Assembly: GCA_028571685.1 (NCBI GenBank)
Contig: CM053143.1
Location: forward strand, 196,857,829 to 196,921,828
From: Heterohyrax brucei
Lineage: Eukaryota > Chordata > Mammalia > Hyracoidea > Procaviidae
Reading direction: 5' to 3'
Length of the DNA: 64,000 bases
In this document: piece by piece, positions 23,835 through 34,743 of the stretch
Layout: each line of letters opens with the position of its first letter
How positions within the stretch are numbered: position 1 is the stretch's first letter
Program-made: the position numbers and the translations under genes
The notes under the pieces: model-generated
Seen by the model: only the letters and a program-made list of their open reading frames with translations
Databases searched by the model: none
What the model was told of the DNA's origin: nothing

Positions 23835-24205
23835 ATGTGTGTTGTCACTTGCCATCAAGTCAGCAGGACACGTGGAGACCCCGCGTACAGCCCAACCAAA
23901 CAGGGCCCAACCCGACGCATCTTCACGGGCACTGGGGACCTTCGTTTCTGCTGTTCTGTGTTTGAGCGCCTGCCCCCCTGCGGCTCGCCCTCTGGCACGG
24001 TGTCAGCGCTGCGTTGGAATCCACGCGGCTGTCACTGGCTGCCTCCAGAAGTCCTCCAGGCCTGCCTTCCTAGTCTATGATTTTAGTCTGGAAGCCTGCT
24101 GGAAGCCGCCCACCGTGCGTGGCCCTGCTGGCCTGTGAAATAGCAGCGGCGTGTCCTCCAACATCACAGCAGCCACCGCAGCACGACCAACAGACGAGCG
24201 ATGGC
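23835..24205 (+). mobile_element. AfroSINE-family variant with distinct 3' domain
   Basis: A first block resembles the RTE/AfroSINE tail (GTTGTCACTTGCCATCAAGT). The second half matches the element at 63470-63655: CTTCCTAGTCTATGATTTTA, TCTGGAAGCCTGCTGGAAGC, GTGAAATAGCAGCGGCGTGT, then CATCACAGCAGCCACCGCAG and CACGACCAACAGACGAGCGA. The shared blocks show a real interspersed family. Assignment to the AfroSINE group is from memory of the family. Confidence 0.75.
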
Positions 24206-24639
24206 ACTTACCCTTACGCCTCCTCGGACACCTGCACCTGGTCGTGAGCCGGGCCACTCCTGCAGCGACTGTGTCTCTTACCAACGCCTTCTCACCTCTG
24301 CGGTTTGAAATCACCCACCCGGGAGTGTTTACACCGCAGAAATGGACCAACGCTGCGAATCAGTCTCTGCCTCCGAAAGCCAGATGAACACGCACCAGAC
24401 TACCGCTAGGGCCACTCTTCTGGGTCCTCTTCAGGGTTCTGTAACGGAACTCGGGTGTCGTCCGGCCCTATTAGCCAACGGAAGTAAGAAGGACACCACA
24501 CCACCAGCAGCTGCAAGGGAAACCGAGTGGGAATGTACTGTGTGCACAGACAGGGAGCGACAGGAGCAGGAACACAGGAGCGCCCCGTCACAGGAGCAGG
24601 GACCTTCGCCACCCTCCAGCGCCGAGTGGGCAGGGGTCA

Positions 24640-25480
24640 GAGCCTGAAATAGGAAACCGAGCGCCCCCACGTCGGTATCTGGAGACCCGGGTGTGGGTGA
24701 CGCTGCCGGGGAGCGGGCCAGGGCTCCGCTGGGCCGGGAAAGCGCCTTCCTCCCGGGGAGGGCCGGGCGTGGGGCCGGGTGCGGGGCTCGGGGCCAGGGG
24801 CGCGGGGTCAGGGGCGCGGGGCCAGGGGCGCGGGGCCAGGGGCGCTGGGCCAGGGGCGCGGGGCGCGGGGTCAGGTGCCGGGCGCCTGGCTGCAGTCCTG
24901 CGCCTGCGGCGAGCGCGCCGAGTGCGCCTGCGCGCGATGGTGGCGCCGAATTCAAACGCGCCTGGGAGCCGGGCTCGGCGGGCTACAAGGGGGAGGTAGG
25001 TCTCGTGGGGGCGGGGAGGGAAGCCTTGTGGCAGCTCTAGTCCCACCACGTGGCAGGCGAGGTAGAGTGTGTGGCTTTGGGCAGGGAAGGCCGAGAAGCT
25101 GTGCTTCCCCGCAGGCTCTCCTGCGCTCCCGGGGGATCGCAGGCTGCCCGGCATCCCCCCCAAACCAGCAGGTCTGGGGAGGCGCCTCTCCGTGAAAGAA
25201 CACTGTGGAGGCTTTCAAGTGGCCTGTGACCCACCTTCAGCGGCGTCACACACAGGCTGGCAAGTCTCGTCTTAAACCCACTCAGGAATTCCTTCCGGCG
25301 GGGCCGGCTCCCCGTACAACAGGCGGTGGCTCCCGTCGCAGCGGTGTCCGGGAAGAACCTGAGCCACCGATGCTCGCTCTCGAGCAGGCTCCGGTCTTAG
25401 ACGGGCCAGAAGACCCCGTGAGTTCAGAAGACCCCGAGGGTAGGAGAGCACCAGCCCTGGGGAAAACCTGTTAGACAAGC
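24640..25480. promoter_or_regulatory. Orphan CpG island, possible promoter
   Basis: Very GC- and CpG-rich sequence isolated in otherwise ordinary DNA 18 kb upstream of CRMP1. It contains a G-rich minisatellite (24790-24873) and an NRF1-like site TGCGCCTGCGCG at 24923-24934, one base from the consensus. Good splice donors follow on the + strand: GAG|GTAGGT at 24996 and CCC|GTGAGT at 25420. The open frame before the second donor (25205-25418) has codon-like composition but no recognised domain. It may start a noncoding RNA or an upstream gene such as a C4orf50 relative, or may be an intergenic CpG island with enhancer function. No gene identity is claimed. Confidence 0.6.
24790..24873 (+). repeat. 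14-bp G-rich minisatellite
   Basis: Five consecutive copies of GGGGCCAGGGGCGC with single-base variants (24790, 24804, 24818, 24832, 24846) and a sixth altered unit. Alternating 7-mers GGGGYCA and GGGGCGC form the unit. All open frames over it are repeat artefacts. Confidence 0.95.
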
Positions 25481-25739
25481 CGGGGCAGAGCACCGCTTTC
25501 TGGTCCAATAAACCACCCGGAAGAAGAAAACCAGCTGCTGTTGAGTCGACTGCGGCCCTTGTGCCCCTTGCGTGTGTCCCGACGCCTGGTGCTGGTGTGT
25601 TACAGTAGGATGGTGCCCCACAGGGGGTACTGGGGCTGGTTTCTCAGGAATCAGTCACCCATCCCGTCCTTCCAGGTGCCTCTGGGGTTCAGTCTCCAGT
25701 CTTTCAAGTAGCAATAAACATGTTAACCTTTTGCAGTAC

Positions 25740-25805
25740 CCGGGGGTTTCAGGTTTGACAGACATACACACACGTGCACATGTGTGTACACACGCACACA
25801 CGTAA
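25740..25805 (+). repeat. Imperfect CA/TG microsatellite
   Basis: Imperfect ACACAC/GTGTGT runs (ACATACACACACGTGCACAT and following). Confidence 0.8.
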
Positions 25806-25909
25806 ATCCAGGTGAATGCTGGCATGAGGTGCAAAGAGAAGACATGGACTGGAGATCCAGCCACGACTGAGCTGGATCACTTTCTGTCCTGGGGTCTGTG
25901 TCCTCAGCA

Positions 25910-25978
25910 AATTTTAGCAGGTTTTATGAGGGTCACCATGAGTCGGATCCCACTCCACGGCACTTGACTGGCTGGCAT
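25910..25978 (+). mobile_element. AfroSINE 3' fragment
   Basis: The 3' portion of an AfroSINE: GGGTCACCATGAGTCGGATC followed by CCCACTCCACGGCACTTGAC. The tRNA-derived head is not visible. Confidence 0.7.
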
Positions 25979-25979
25979 T

Positions 25980-28474
25980 CTGGACGATTTCTAGTGAACT
26001 CATTAAAACACCTCGGTTCACACCCAACCTGTTTGTAACATAACGTGAATCATAAACACAGACATCGTTTAAAATACAAAAAGTTGGTGGCCAGATGGAA
26101 CAGGTTGTGAAGCTTCTTAAATCTGAAGCCTTCTGCTTGAAAGAAATCATTAATTTTGCATGTGATTCCTTCCACCTACAAGAACTGCTGCTTGTCCCTG
26201 AGGAACGCTGAACACAGGCTGTGCTCAGTACAAGTCACACTGAGTTCATCTGGACACTGCCAGGGGGGCAGAATACCACTTGGGGGGTGACTCCAAAATG
26301 GCCCCAAGGTCCTCAGCAGTGGTGGAGTGGCAGGCCAACACCACTGGGGGACGGACCACCAAGGCAATATCGTCACTAGGGTTTGTGTCCCTTGCCCACC
26401 CAGCACATTAATTTGTCACCCCTCCATCACCAGCCCGTCACTAGGGTTGGTGTCGCCCAGTGAGCTAACTTGTAACTGCCGCCCCTGTTACCTGCCAGTC
26501 AGAGTTCAAACAGCTGGCCACAATGCCCACTACTGGGTGGAGAGGAGGGTCGGGCTTGGAGCTGCCAGGGAGCATGGGGAGCAGGCCTGGGGGGACCATG
26601 AGGGGTGGGAGCTGCACAGAGAGGTGCTAAGCTCTGTAGAAAGACCAGGCTTGGGTGCCAGTCACCAGGGGTGGCTCGCTGGGTGGCCCTCCTGCCCCCC
26701 AGGTGGGGTGTGTGTGTGTGAGAGTGAGTGAGAGAGAACCATGAGCTGCCACACCAGACAACACCAACCCTAGTGACACCACTGCGTCACGGCACTGTTG
26801 GGCAGAGTGCGTCCTTGTTGGCTCCAAGCTGGCGCAGGTTCAGTGTGTGGACCCTGGAGCCTGGGACCTGTGTCCAACCCCAGCCCCTCACTGAGGTCCG
26901 GGAGCCCTCGGGCCTCAACTTCCTAATCTGTCCACAGGGAAATGACAGCCATAGGCCGGAGAGCTGCCACCCTCAGGACCAGCACAGGGGGACTCCCTCT
27001 AACTCTGGGTGACCACGCGCTGCCCATGCTGTTCTCCTTCACTTCCTGCCCAGGCTGACTCCGGCCAGCGCCTCCTTGGGGCCCCCGCATGTCACACCCC
27101 CATGGCCAGGCCCCCTCACTGTGGTTGGATGCCCTGTGGACGTGCCTGTCCTCACAGCACACGCAGCCCAGTCACCAACCCTGGTGCTCAGCCAGGGACG
27201 CTCTGCTCTGGGAAGCTGAATGGGAGCTAGCCAGCCTCACTGGAAGTCACAGGCAGAGCGGCCACCTGGAGGGGAGAACTGCTCCTGAGGAAGTTCTAGT
27301 GGAAGGGACGCTCCTGACTCCAAATGCCAAGAAGAGGGGGACGCTGCAGACAAGAGGGCTGCTGCCCCTGTCCACGCCCCCCCCCGCCGCCACCCAGCGC
27401 TCCTCGCTGGGCCAAGATGAACATGCTTATCTGCAGGGACCCCGTGTGCCAGCATGTGAAGGGGCAGGATCAGGGTTTCAAGAGCCAGACAGGAGGGGTG
27501 GGCAGCAGCAGACTCAGCAGGCCCTGAGCCTGGCCCCAGAACCTGTGTTTACGAAGGGAGCAGACACACGCAGGGGTCTCAGTGGAGGGCAGTCATTCTG
27601 GTCATTGTGTGGAGAGTGGACTGCGGGTCCAGCCTGGAACCAGGGTCCTGCTGAGAAGCTGTCCAGGTAAGAGGTCCAGATGAGAAGTGGTGGCCGTACG
27701 CCCAGGGGTACATGGAGAAGAAGGCAGAGCAGAAGCTTGAGGTCTGTGCTCACTCGGAGTTTGTCATCCATGACATGAGTCAGACTTTGACCTTGAGAAC
27801 AGAGTGAGACAAAGGCCTGGTGCACCGGTTCCCAAGTAGAATCTCTCCTTCTCTCCTTATGCGCTGTGAAGGCTGCATGGCCTTGGGGAGAAGCAGGCTG
27901 AGGAGGCACAGCACACTGGCCCATCTCGTCAGAACCTCCTGCTGGAAGCTCGCATCTTCACCAAGTTCTGAGGCTAACTAGGGCAGGCACCAGTGTCCCC
28001 AATTTTGCCCTCATTTCTGATACCCGAGGGCCCTCCATTCTGTGGTTGTCTCCCTGCCTAGATGCCTGGGCATCACCCGCTAACATGCGCACTTCCTCTG
28101 CGGACTCTGGAATGAGGCTGCAGCCTTCCCTCCCCACTCCCCAGGGCCTGGGGACACCTGTTATGGTCTTATCAAAGGTAGCATCACAGCTCTGGAAGGG
28201 ACCTTAAGGTCCACTTGCTAAATGTCCCTTCAAACGCAAAGCACACTGTGACTCCACCACAAAGCACCTCTGACGCCCCCACACCCATGTGGCCGTGAGC
28301 TGACAGCTGTCTCCAAGTCCACCTCGTTCCCCTCTCTCGCACAGTCCACGACTCTCTCTGAGGCTGCTGGTCTACTTTGCCTGGCATCGCAGGTATCTGT
28401 CTGCTTCAGCCGTCAACCATGTGGCCCTTAAGGAGGAAGGGGCAGGGGCTTGGTCCATCTCAGCATTCCCTGTA
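25980..28474. other. Intergenic; one tandem/inverted repeat set, otherwise unrecognised
   Basis: Mostly unique-looking GC-moderate sequence. The repeat set at 26366-26775 is listed separately. The longest open frame (27089-27670, + strand) has no recognisable domain or start context and is not called. Confidence 0.4.
26366..26775. repeat. GTCACTAGGGTTGGTGT repeat: two direct copies and one inverted copy
   Basis: GTCACTAGGGTTTGTGTCCC at about 26370, GTCACTAGGGTTGGTGTCGC at about 26439, and the reverse complement ACACCAACCCTAGTGAC at about 26760. The two direct copies are about 69 bp apart and share downstream similarity (AATTTGTCACC / AACTTGTAACT). The origin is not recognised. Confidence 0.7.
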
Positions 28475-28680
28475 GGCTTGAGCACAGTGCCTGGGCTGTA
28501 GTGGGTACTCAGCGGTGAGCGAACAAGTGAGGGAGCGAGTGAATGAATGTGCAGGTGAGCGGGTGGGTGGGCAAGTGGGCGAGTGGGCGAGTGGGTAAGT
28601 GGGTGAGTGAGCAGGTGAGTGGGTGAATGAGTGAGTGGGTGAGTGGGTGGGTGAGCAGGTGAGCGGATGAGCGAGTGACT
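28475..28680 (+). repeat. L2/MIR-type tail grown into a GTGAG/GTGGG minisatellite
   Basis: It starts with an old interspersed-repeat end (GCACAGTGCCTGGGCTGTAG, GGGTACTCAGC). In the family this is followed by a few GAATGAATG units; here it continues as about 150 bases of GTGAGTGGGTGAGC-type 4-bp units. The low-complexity frames across it are not genes. Confidence 0.82.
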
Positions 28681-28939
28681 GCCGACCTGCCTGGCTGTAA
28701 GCCCTCTTTCTCAGCTGTAGGCCTGTATCCCCTCCTCAGTGTCTCGTCTTTCCAACCAGTGACTTCCGTGTAGCACAACCTCCGTGCTCTGTGCTCTGTT
28801 CTCCAAAATAGGCCAACCAATTCCTGCTGAGCATGCTTGTATCTTGGGGACTTGGCACCTCTATCCCTCTTGCCATGGATGCTTGGACGCCATTGTCCCT
28901 ATGGCTGGGTTCTTCTGTCATTTGGCTCTTGGCTCAAAT

Positions 28940-29290
28940 TTCCTGGTCACTTCATCTAGAGTCCCCCTCCCCACCTCTTCATCTCTCTGCACTGAATTCT
29001 CAGAGATTTCCTCAGGTACATCTTCCAGTTCATCAATGCTCTCTTTACCTCTGTCAAGCCAGCCATCTAATTGGCCCTGTGAGGTCCTATATCTGATACT
29101 TGGTTTGTTCAGGGTTGGAATGTAGGCGCAAATGTTGCAAGCATTGTTTTTTTAAAGTCCCTTTTCCGATCCCTAATTAATTTGTCCCTCAGCAGTGACT
29201 GCTCCTATTTAGTGCATCTTCTGACTTCTTTCAGAGAATTGTGCATCTTTATAATTTTTTAAATTTAATTTTATCAGTTGTCATCACTGG
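28940..29290. mobile_element. Possible old L1 fragment
   Basis: The text around 29005-29050 (ACATCTTCCAGTTCATCAAT, GCTCTCTTTACCTCTGTC) resembles reversed L1M coding sequence, followed by an AT-rich tract. Weak and diverged. Confidence 0.35.
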
Positions 29291-29504
29291 AGAGTGTCCA
29301 GCACAAAACTGGGTTGTGGGGGGGACTGTGGTATCATCTTTCTGGAACTGCTGCTGCTTCTGTTTCTTATTATGCAAGATCTATGCAAAGAGTTGTGCCT
29401 CACCCCATGTATGATGCAGGCAAGAGTGGTGACTGATAGAGTTTGCTGTCACCCACATGCTTCCAGTGGCCACGACTTCCTTTTGTCCTCCACCCTCAGA
29501 CTGG

Positions 29505-29705
29505 AGCATCACCCACTTCAGTGGCTCCCAAAGTCAGATGTAAGCATCACGCAGGAGGTTAACACAAGATCATCTCCCAGAGACTCACTGAAAACTTGTA
29601 GTTTAGGGGCTCGTCTCGTGGCCACTACTCCCTAAGTCTGGAATCAGGCCTAGGAATCTGGATTCTTAGAGCACTTTCCAGGTGGTTCTCATGGGAAGCA
29701 ATGCT
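29505..29705 (+). mobile_element. MER5A-like hAT DNA transposon fragment
   Basis: GTGGCTCCCAAAGTCAGATG, a CATCACGCAGGAGGTTAAC block, then AATCTGGATTCTTAGAGCAC and CCAGGTGGTTCTCATGGGAA, in the order expected for MER5A. Another MER5A-like copy lies at 63330-63460. Confidence 0.65.
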
Positions 29706-30689
29706 TGGTCACCGATGGTCCCACAAGCTCTGAGGGGTTTGTGGAATGGTAGATGGAGCCAGCTCAGGAAACCCTGATCTCCCACTTTCCTTGTGTCTGT
29801 TGTTCTTGGCCTTCCTTTGGCCACTGGCCCCTCTGAGAGTCTTATGAAAGCTAGGAACCTCTTCTGCAGAAACAGACACTAACACTTTCTCATATGCAAT
29901 TTTCATATTATTTCAAGCATTCCCAAACTCCCCAAATAAAAGGAGATGTGCATTAATTCCACACTAAGGATCTTTTCTAGAGAGCAACTGGTAAACTACC
30001 TAACAGATGTGTGACCATATATGGGGACGGAAGTGGTCCTGTGAATCACTGGCTGTGTGCACAGAGGAGCCGAGGCTGCCGGCTTTGTGTGCCGAAGCCC
30101 CTCTGCTGTGTGCTGCTCTGGGAGCCCACTCCTGCCTTCCTTGTAGGAAGGAGGTCACTTTGGAGCAGCGTGCATTAACCTGGAAACATTTCATCTCCTT
30201 CCCACCTGAGCAGCGGAGCAGAGGTGGGCATGTGGGCTATCGGCCCCTCCAGAGAGCCGAGTGGCAGCAGACAGCCACTTTCCTGTGTCAAGTTACCCAT
30301 GGGAAACACTCCAACTTTTTGTGACACCCAAGGGACCAGGGCAGTCGCTGTTGTCCTTAGGAAGCTATCCATGTCAGCACCAGCAATGCGTGATACTGGG
30401 GCACGGAGTCCCAAGGATGGGGGTCTTTGCTGCTCCTCAGCTGCTGTCTTCACACTGCAGCTCGGTGTCCCCAGGTTCCATTCCTGCTCAGCAAGGGGAG
30501 GGCACCCTGGGCCCTGCAATGCTCTGTGTCCTCAGGGGCCACGGTGTGCTTCTGGAGCACCAACCTGACTTCTCCGTCCATGGCACCAGCAGGCTCAGGG
30601 GGCACTTTACCTTAAGCACCCACTGTGTTTCCAGATCCACATGGTCCCCAAGGAGACAAGAGACACAGCAGTGGGGTAGAACGGTGGTT

Positions 30690-31280
30690 CTATAAAGTAC
30701 CTCAGGAATTACCACGCAACCTGGCAACCCCACCGCTGGGTGCACATCCCTGAAGAATGGAAAACATGGACCAAAAGGACACTTGTACACAACCACTCAC
30801 TGCAACACTTCTCACATCAGCCCCAAGGCAGAAACGGCCAGAAGTCCATCCACAGATGAACAAATAAACCAGCCCGCTCCATCCTGACAGCAGACTATTA
30901 CTGAGCCATGAGGAGAAATGAGTCCTGATGGACGCTGTGACACGGGGAGCCTGGAAGACATGCTGAGTGACGCGGTCAGTCACAGAGGGCTGGGAAGTGC
31001 GCAGAGCCCCAGGGCGGCACAGGTGGGTAAGAACTAGACTGCTAACCAGAGTCGGGGCAAGAAGTCACAAGAGGAGCCGCACAGGTGAGGCCTGGTGATT
31101 TTCCAGACTGGCACAGCCTCGGACAACCTGTGGGGTCCCACTCCACACATGCAGAGCTGCTGTGATTTGTCACCACCAGGAGCAGCACCGCCCATGGGGA
31201 CGACAGAAGGCCAGGGGCTGCCAGGAGCTGAGGGAGGGGAAGGTGGGAGGGAAGGAAAAACCTGGGGGTCACCTTGCTGC
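30690..31280 (+). mobile_element. Old L1 fragment: ORF2 C-terminus and start of 3' UTR
   Basis: The + strand follows the well-conserved end of L1 ORF2: CACTTGTACACAACCACTCA, AGAAGTCCATCCACAGATGA, a GACTATTACTGAGCCATGAG block, and AGACATGCTGAGTGACGCGG. A 3' UTR-type block follows (CCAGGGGCTGCCAGGAGCTG at about 31210). All reading frames are broken. Much older than the 1-6664 elements. Confidence 0.8.
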
Positions 31281-33448
31281 TGCTGCTCCTGGGATGCGTG
31301 ATCTGAGGTGGAGGTCCAACCTTGAACACAGCGGTGCACCTGGGAGCACCTTCCCGGCAAGAGGGGCTGTGGACGGCATCCAATTCTCAAATAAATCAGA
31401 CCCCAGTTGGTCAAGCCCTCAGCCTAAGAAGGACAGTATCAGGTAACAAGATACTGAACTCTGCCTCAAATATGGCAGTGACCTTGGGCTGACCAGAGAC
31501 AGGTCCCTCGTTGACAGTGAAGGAGCACCCCACCTCGACATCCCCACACCTCCACACTCCCAGCCACCCTGAGCTGGGCTTCCTTCCGAGAGGAGAGCCC
31601 TCCTGCAGGCCGCAGACGCTGGCTAGTCCCTGCCAAGCTGCGGCCCTGCGGTGGGCACGCTGTGTCCTCTTGGGCGCAGCCAGGTGGAGTCGCCCTCTTC
31701 AGGAGCGTGTTCCCGAGAACGGCTGGGCTCACTGTGGCCTTGACAAGCCCCACAGCCACCTCAGCTCCTGTCAACTCCGGCAGCTGAAGCGTCGTGCCCA
31801 GCTGTATGCTCAGACCTGAGTGGGTCTCTCTGAAGAGACACCCCTGTTATTACCTGACTGTGCAGCGAGCTTAGAAGGCAGCTGGGGCTGGCAGGGTGTT
31901 CGGGATCTGAGTTCTTTGGATGTATGCATCACCCAGGAAGACAGGGTGAAGGGTGAACTGCCAAGACCGGAGCTGTGGTGAGCCAAGTGTGTCCTGCCCT
32001 GCCACAGGGACACTAGGAGGACGGTCAGGATGAGGCCTGGTAGACAGCAGCTGCCCTGGCTGTCTGTGGACCATGAGGGGTCTCAGGCCTCAGCGCATCA
32101 CTGGGGTTGTGGTAGGAGAGGCATGAAGGACGAGCGGGTCCCACGACCCCCGGAAGTCACATGCCCCCGGGTGTCAGATCCTGTCTGACCTGTCGTGTTG
32201 TAAGCCATCCTCGTGTCTGCTCTGACTGGAGGTGACCTTACACACAACAGAGAAAATGCCCCGGCTCCTGCAGTAACTTCGGGATTGCTGCTGTGCCTGG
32301 GTCCCTTGTTCCGGCCACCCTGCAGGGGGGTCCACCTCAGTGAGAGCCCCTCCTTTTCACAATGTCTTTTTCTGGTGAGTTTGGCCCATGGAGGGTCTTT
32401 TAATAGCGGGATTAATCAGTGATATTTTAAAACCCAGATATTTCTCATAAAGTCTGGACTCCTGGCTCCTAGAAAATCAGAGGACTCCCAGGCCTGGACA
32501 CTCACAGTCGTGCTGGGGGACCAAGGCTGGCCACTCCCCAGCCCAGTGGCCACAGCCCCCTCCCACTCTCCTCAAGCCAATATCGTCTCGTTATGGGTGA
32601 AAAGGCAAGCCTGCGGGTAGCGGGTGGGGGATGACTGGCCAAGTTCTCACACCAGGAGATGCTGCCTGGCAGTGTGGCCCCGAGGAGAACACCTGGATTC
32701 CACTTTCAGTGATACTGCAGCTCACCCAGTGGCCCGGGGAGGCCTTTATCTTCCGGAGGTCCGGCCAGCCCTCCTTTCTGACCTGCGAGTCACTTCCGGG
32801 CTACGTAAGACTGTTCCCATGGCACAGAGGGAAACGAGACCTGTGAGGGGCCTGGCATGAGGCTGGTGCCAGGAAGGCTCCGTTCCCTTCGCACCTTCCC
32901 CAGACAGGTGCATTTCCAAATATTTCTCAAGGAGAAGAGGAGAGGTAAAGCCCCGGCAGTTCCCCTCATGCTCCCTGGTCAGAGGGGCTGAAGTTGGGGC
33001 TCACCTGGCTTGTTCACCTGCTGAAGGCGTTCACTGAAGGCCAGCCCCACTGTGAACACGGGATCCAGGAGAGGACAAGACGGAGCGACCGGCCCTGGGG
33101 AGCAGGACTTCACAGCAGTCCGCTGGCAGACGGGTACCAGTCTGGCACCTCTCCAACCCCGGGCTCCACGGGGCCCGCCCTCACCTGAAGCAGGATGTCT
33201 GTTGCCGGGTCTGGGTCTGCTCTGCTGTCCTTCGCTCCCCTGTCGGTGGCACACTGCCCCTGGCCTCTGGTCGCTCTGCCCGTTGTGCTTCCTCACATGT
33301 CGTGTCTGACTTCTCCAGAGTCCCTGAGGGAGGTGTTCAAGTGTGTCCTGCTGCACCGGGTAAGCCCTTAGACACGCAGGTGAGTGAGGCACGTGTGCAG
33401 GGACAGGTGTGTCTGCCCAGGCATGTAAAGACGTGTGTGAGGTGGGTG
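31281..33448. other. Intergenic, no recognised feature
   Basis: Unique-looking GC-rich sequence. Open frames such as 32631-32846 have no recognised domain and no matched splice sites that convince me. Confidence 0.4.
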
Positions 33449-33660
33449 TGCAAGGAGACCTGTGGTGCAACGGTTAACAACTACAGCTGCTAGCCGAAAG
33501 GTGGGCAGTGCACACCGACCAGGTGCCCCAGGGGCCTTGGGGTGGAGTGGGCACCGACCAGGTGCCCCGGGGGCCTTGGAGTAGCAGATCTGCTCTGCCC
33601 ACAGGGTTGCTGTGAGTCTAATCAATTCCACGGCAGCGGGTTTTGGGGTTTATGTGCCGC
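33449..33660 (+). mobile_element. AfroSINE with internal tandem duplication
   Basis: Head: GGAGACCTGTGGTGCAACGG, then GCTGCTAGCCGAAAGGTGGG. The block GACCAGGTGCCCCAGGGGCC is repeated about 39 bases later as GACCAGGTGCCCCGGGGGCC. The 3' part (GGGTTGCTGTGAGTCTAATC, CACGGCAGCGGGTTTTGGGG) is normal for the family. Confidence 0.9.
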
Positions 33661-34743
33661 TAAGAACAAGGTGATGAGTCTTCTAGCAATTTGGAGAAGG
33701 TCTCCAGGCTAACAGGAAAAACTGCGTGTCAGATGGCTGTGCTGTGCATTCACGGATTAGGATGAGCAACAGCCAGCGAGTTGGCATGGTAACATTTCGT
33801 CGTGAGCTGCTAGGAGGTTCTTAAAATAGGCACGCTAAAAGTGTGGCAACAGCCGAGACACCAGGGGGTCCATGGTCCAGTTGCTCTGCAGACTGAGTAA
33901 GTGGCATCAGACCCGGAGCAGTGACCAGGAGACTAGACTGAGAAGTGTGCACCGTGGAGGTAGAGAGGGCCCTCACGCTCTCTCTGGACAAACACTTGGC
34001 CTTCACCCGCTTGCAGCAACGAGGATGAAACACAGAGAGGCTAGGGAGACAGCCAAGACCACACAGCCCCGAGACTGCAGTCAGCTCTGGCGTCTTTGAG
34101 GGAACCTTTCCACCTTTGCCGTGGTGCCAGCTCGCCTGACTCACAGCTATCCCTCTGGGCCTGATGCCCTCCACTCCTCACTCACTGCAGTCCACATGGC
34201 ACCACTTGGACACACACTGGGGTCAGGAATTCTTTCCTTTGTGTAGAATTCATGAGCTCTTCTCTCCTTGGAAAGCCCTGAATCCCAAGATCCTGGGAAA
34301 CTCATTTCCCGACAGTCTCCCTGTCCTGAACTTCCCAGTGATGAAAATCGGGAGCAACTAGACAGAGACTGATGGGTTGTTCCCTGCTCTGAGTTTTGTG
34401 AGTTGGGTTGCCCACGGCCAGAGGACTGGGGACCCAGAGGCATGGTCCTCTCTGCGGGCCTGCTCAGCACTCCCTGGCAAGCCCGACAAGCCGCCGGCGG
34501 CATTCACACTCTGCAGGGTGAGCTTCACAGCGCAGCCTGCTTTCCAAGGTGAAGGTGCCATGTGGCCGGGATCAGGCAACTTTCTGGAAACTCAGTCAAC
34601 TTATGAGAATAGGGTGCTAGACATTTCTGACAAACTCCAAATTCTCAGCGCTTTTCTCTGTTGGGACAGCGCCAGGTAAACAAAGGGCAGAGGGCTGGGA
34701 GCCCAGGGATGACATGGCCTGGCTCTACCCTGTCTCTCCCCAG
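33661..34743. other. Intergenic or intronic, no recognised feature
   Basis: Unique-looking sequence before the possible exon at 34744. No further exon was recognised. Confidence 0.35.

Noticed and set aside
27089-27670. 193-codon open frame, + strand
   Set aside because: No recognised domain, no convincing splice sites, moderate GC with overlapping open frames on the other strand.
28509-28820. Repeat-like protein (HLPTHPLTHSL type) on the minus strand
   Set aside because: It is the translated GTGAG/GTGGG minisatellite.
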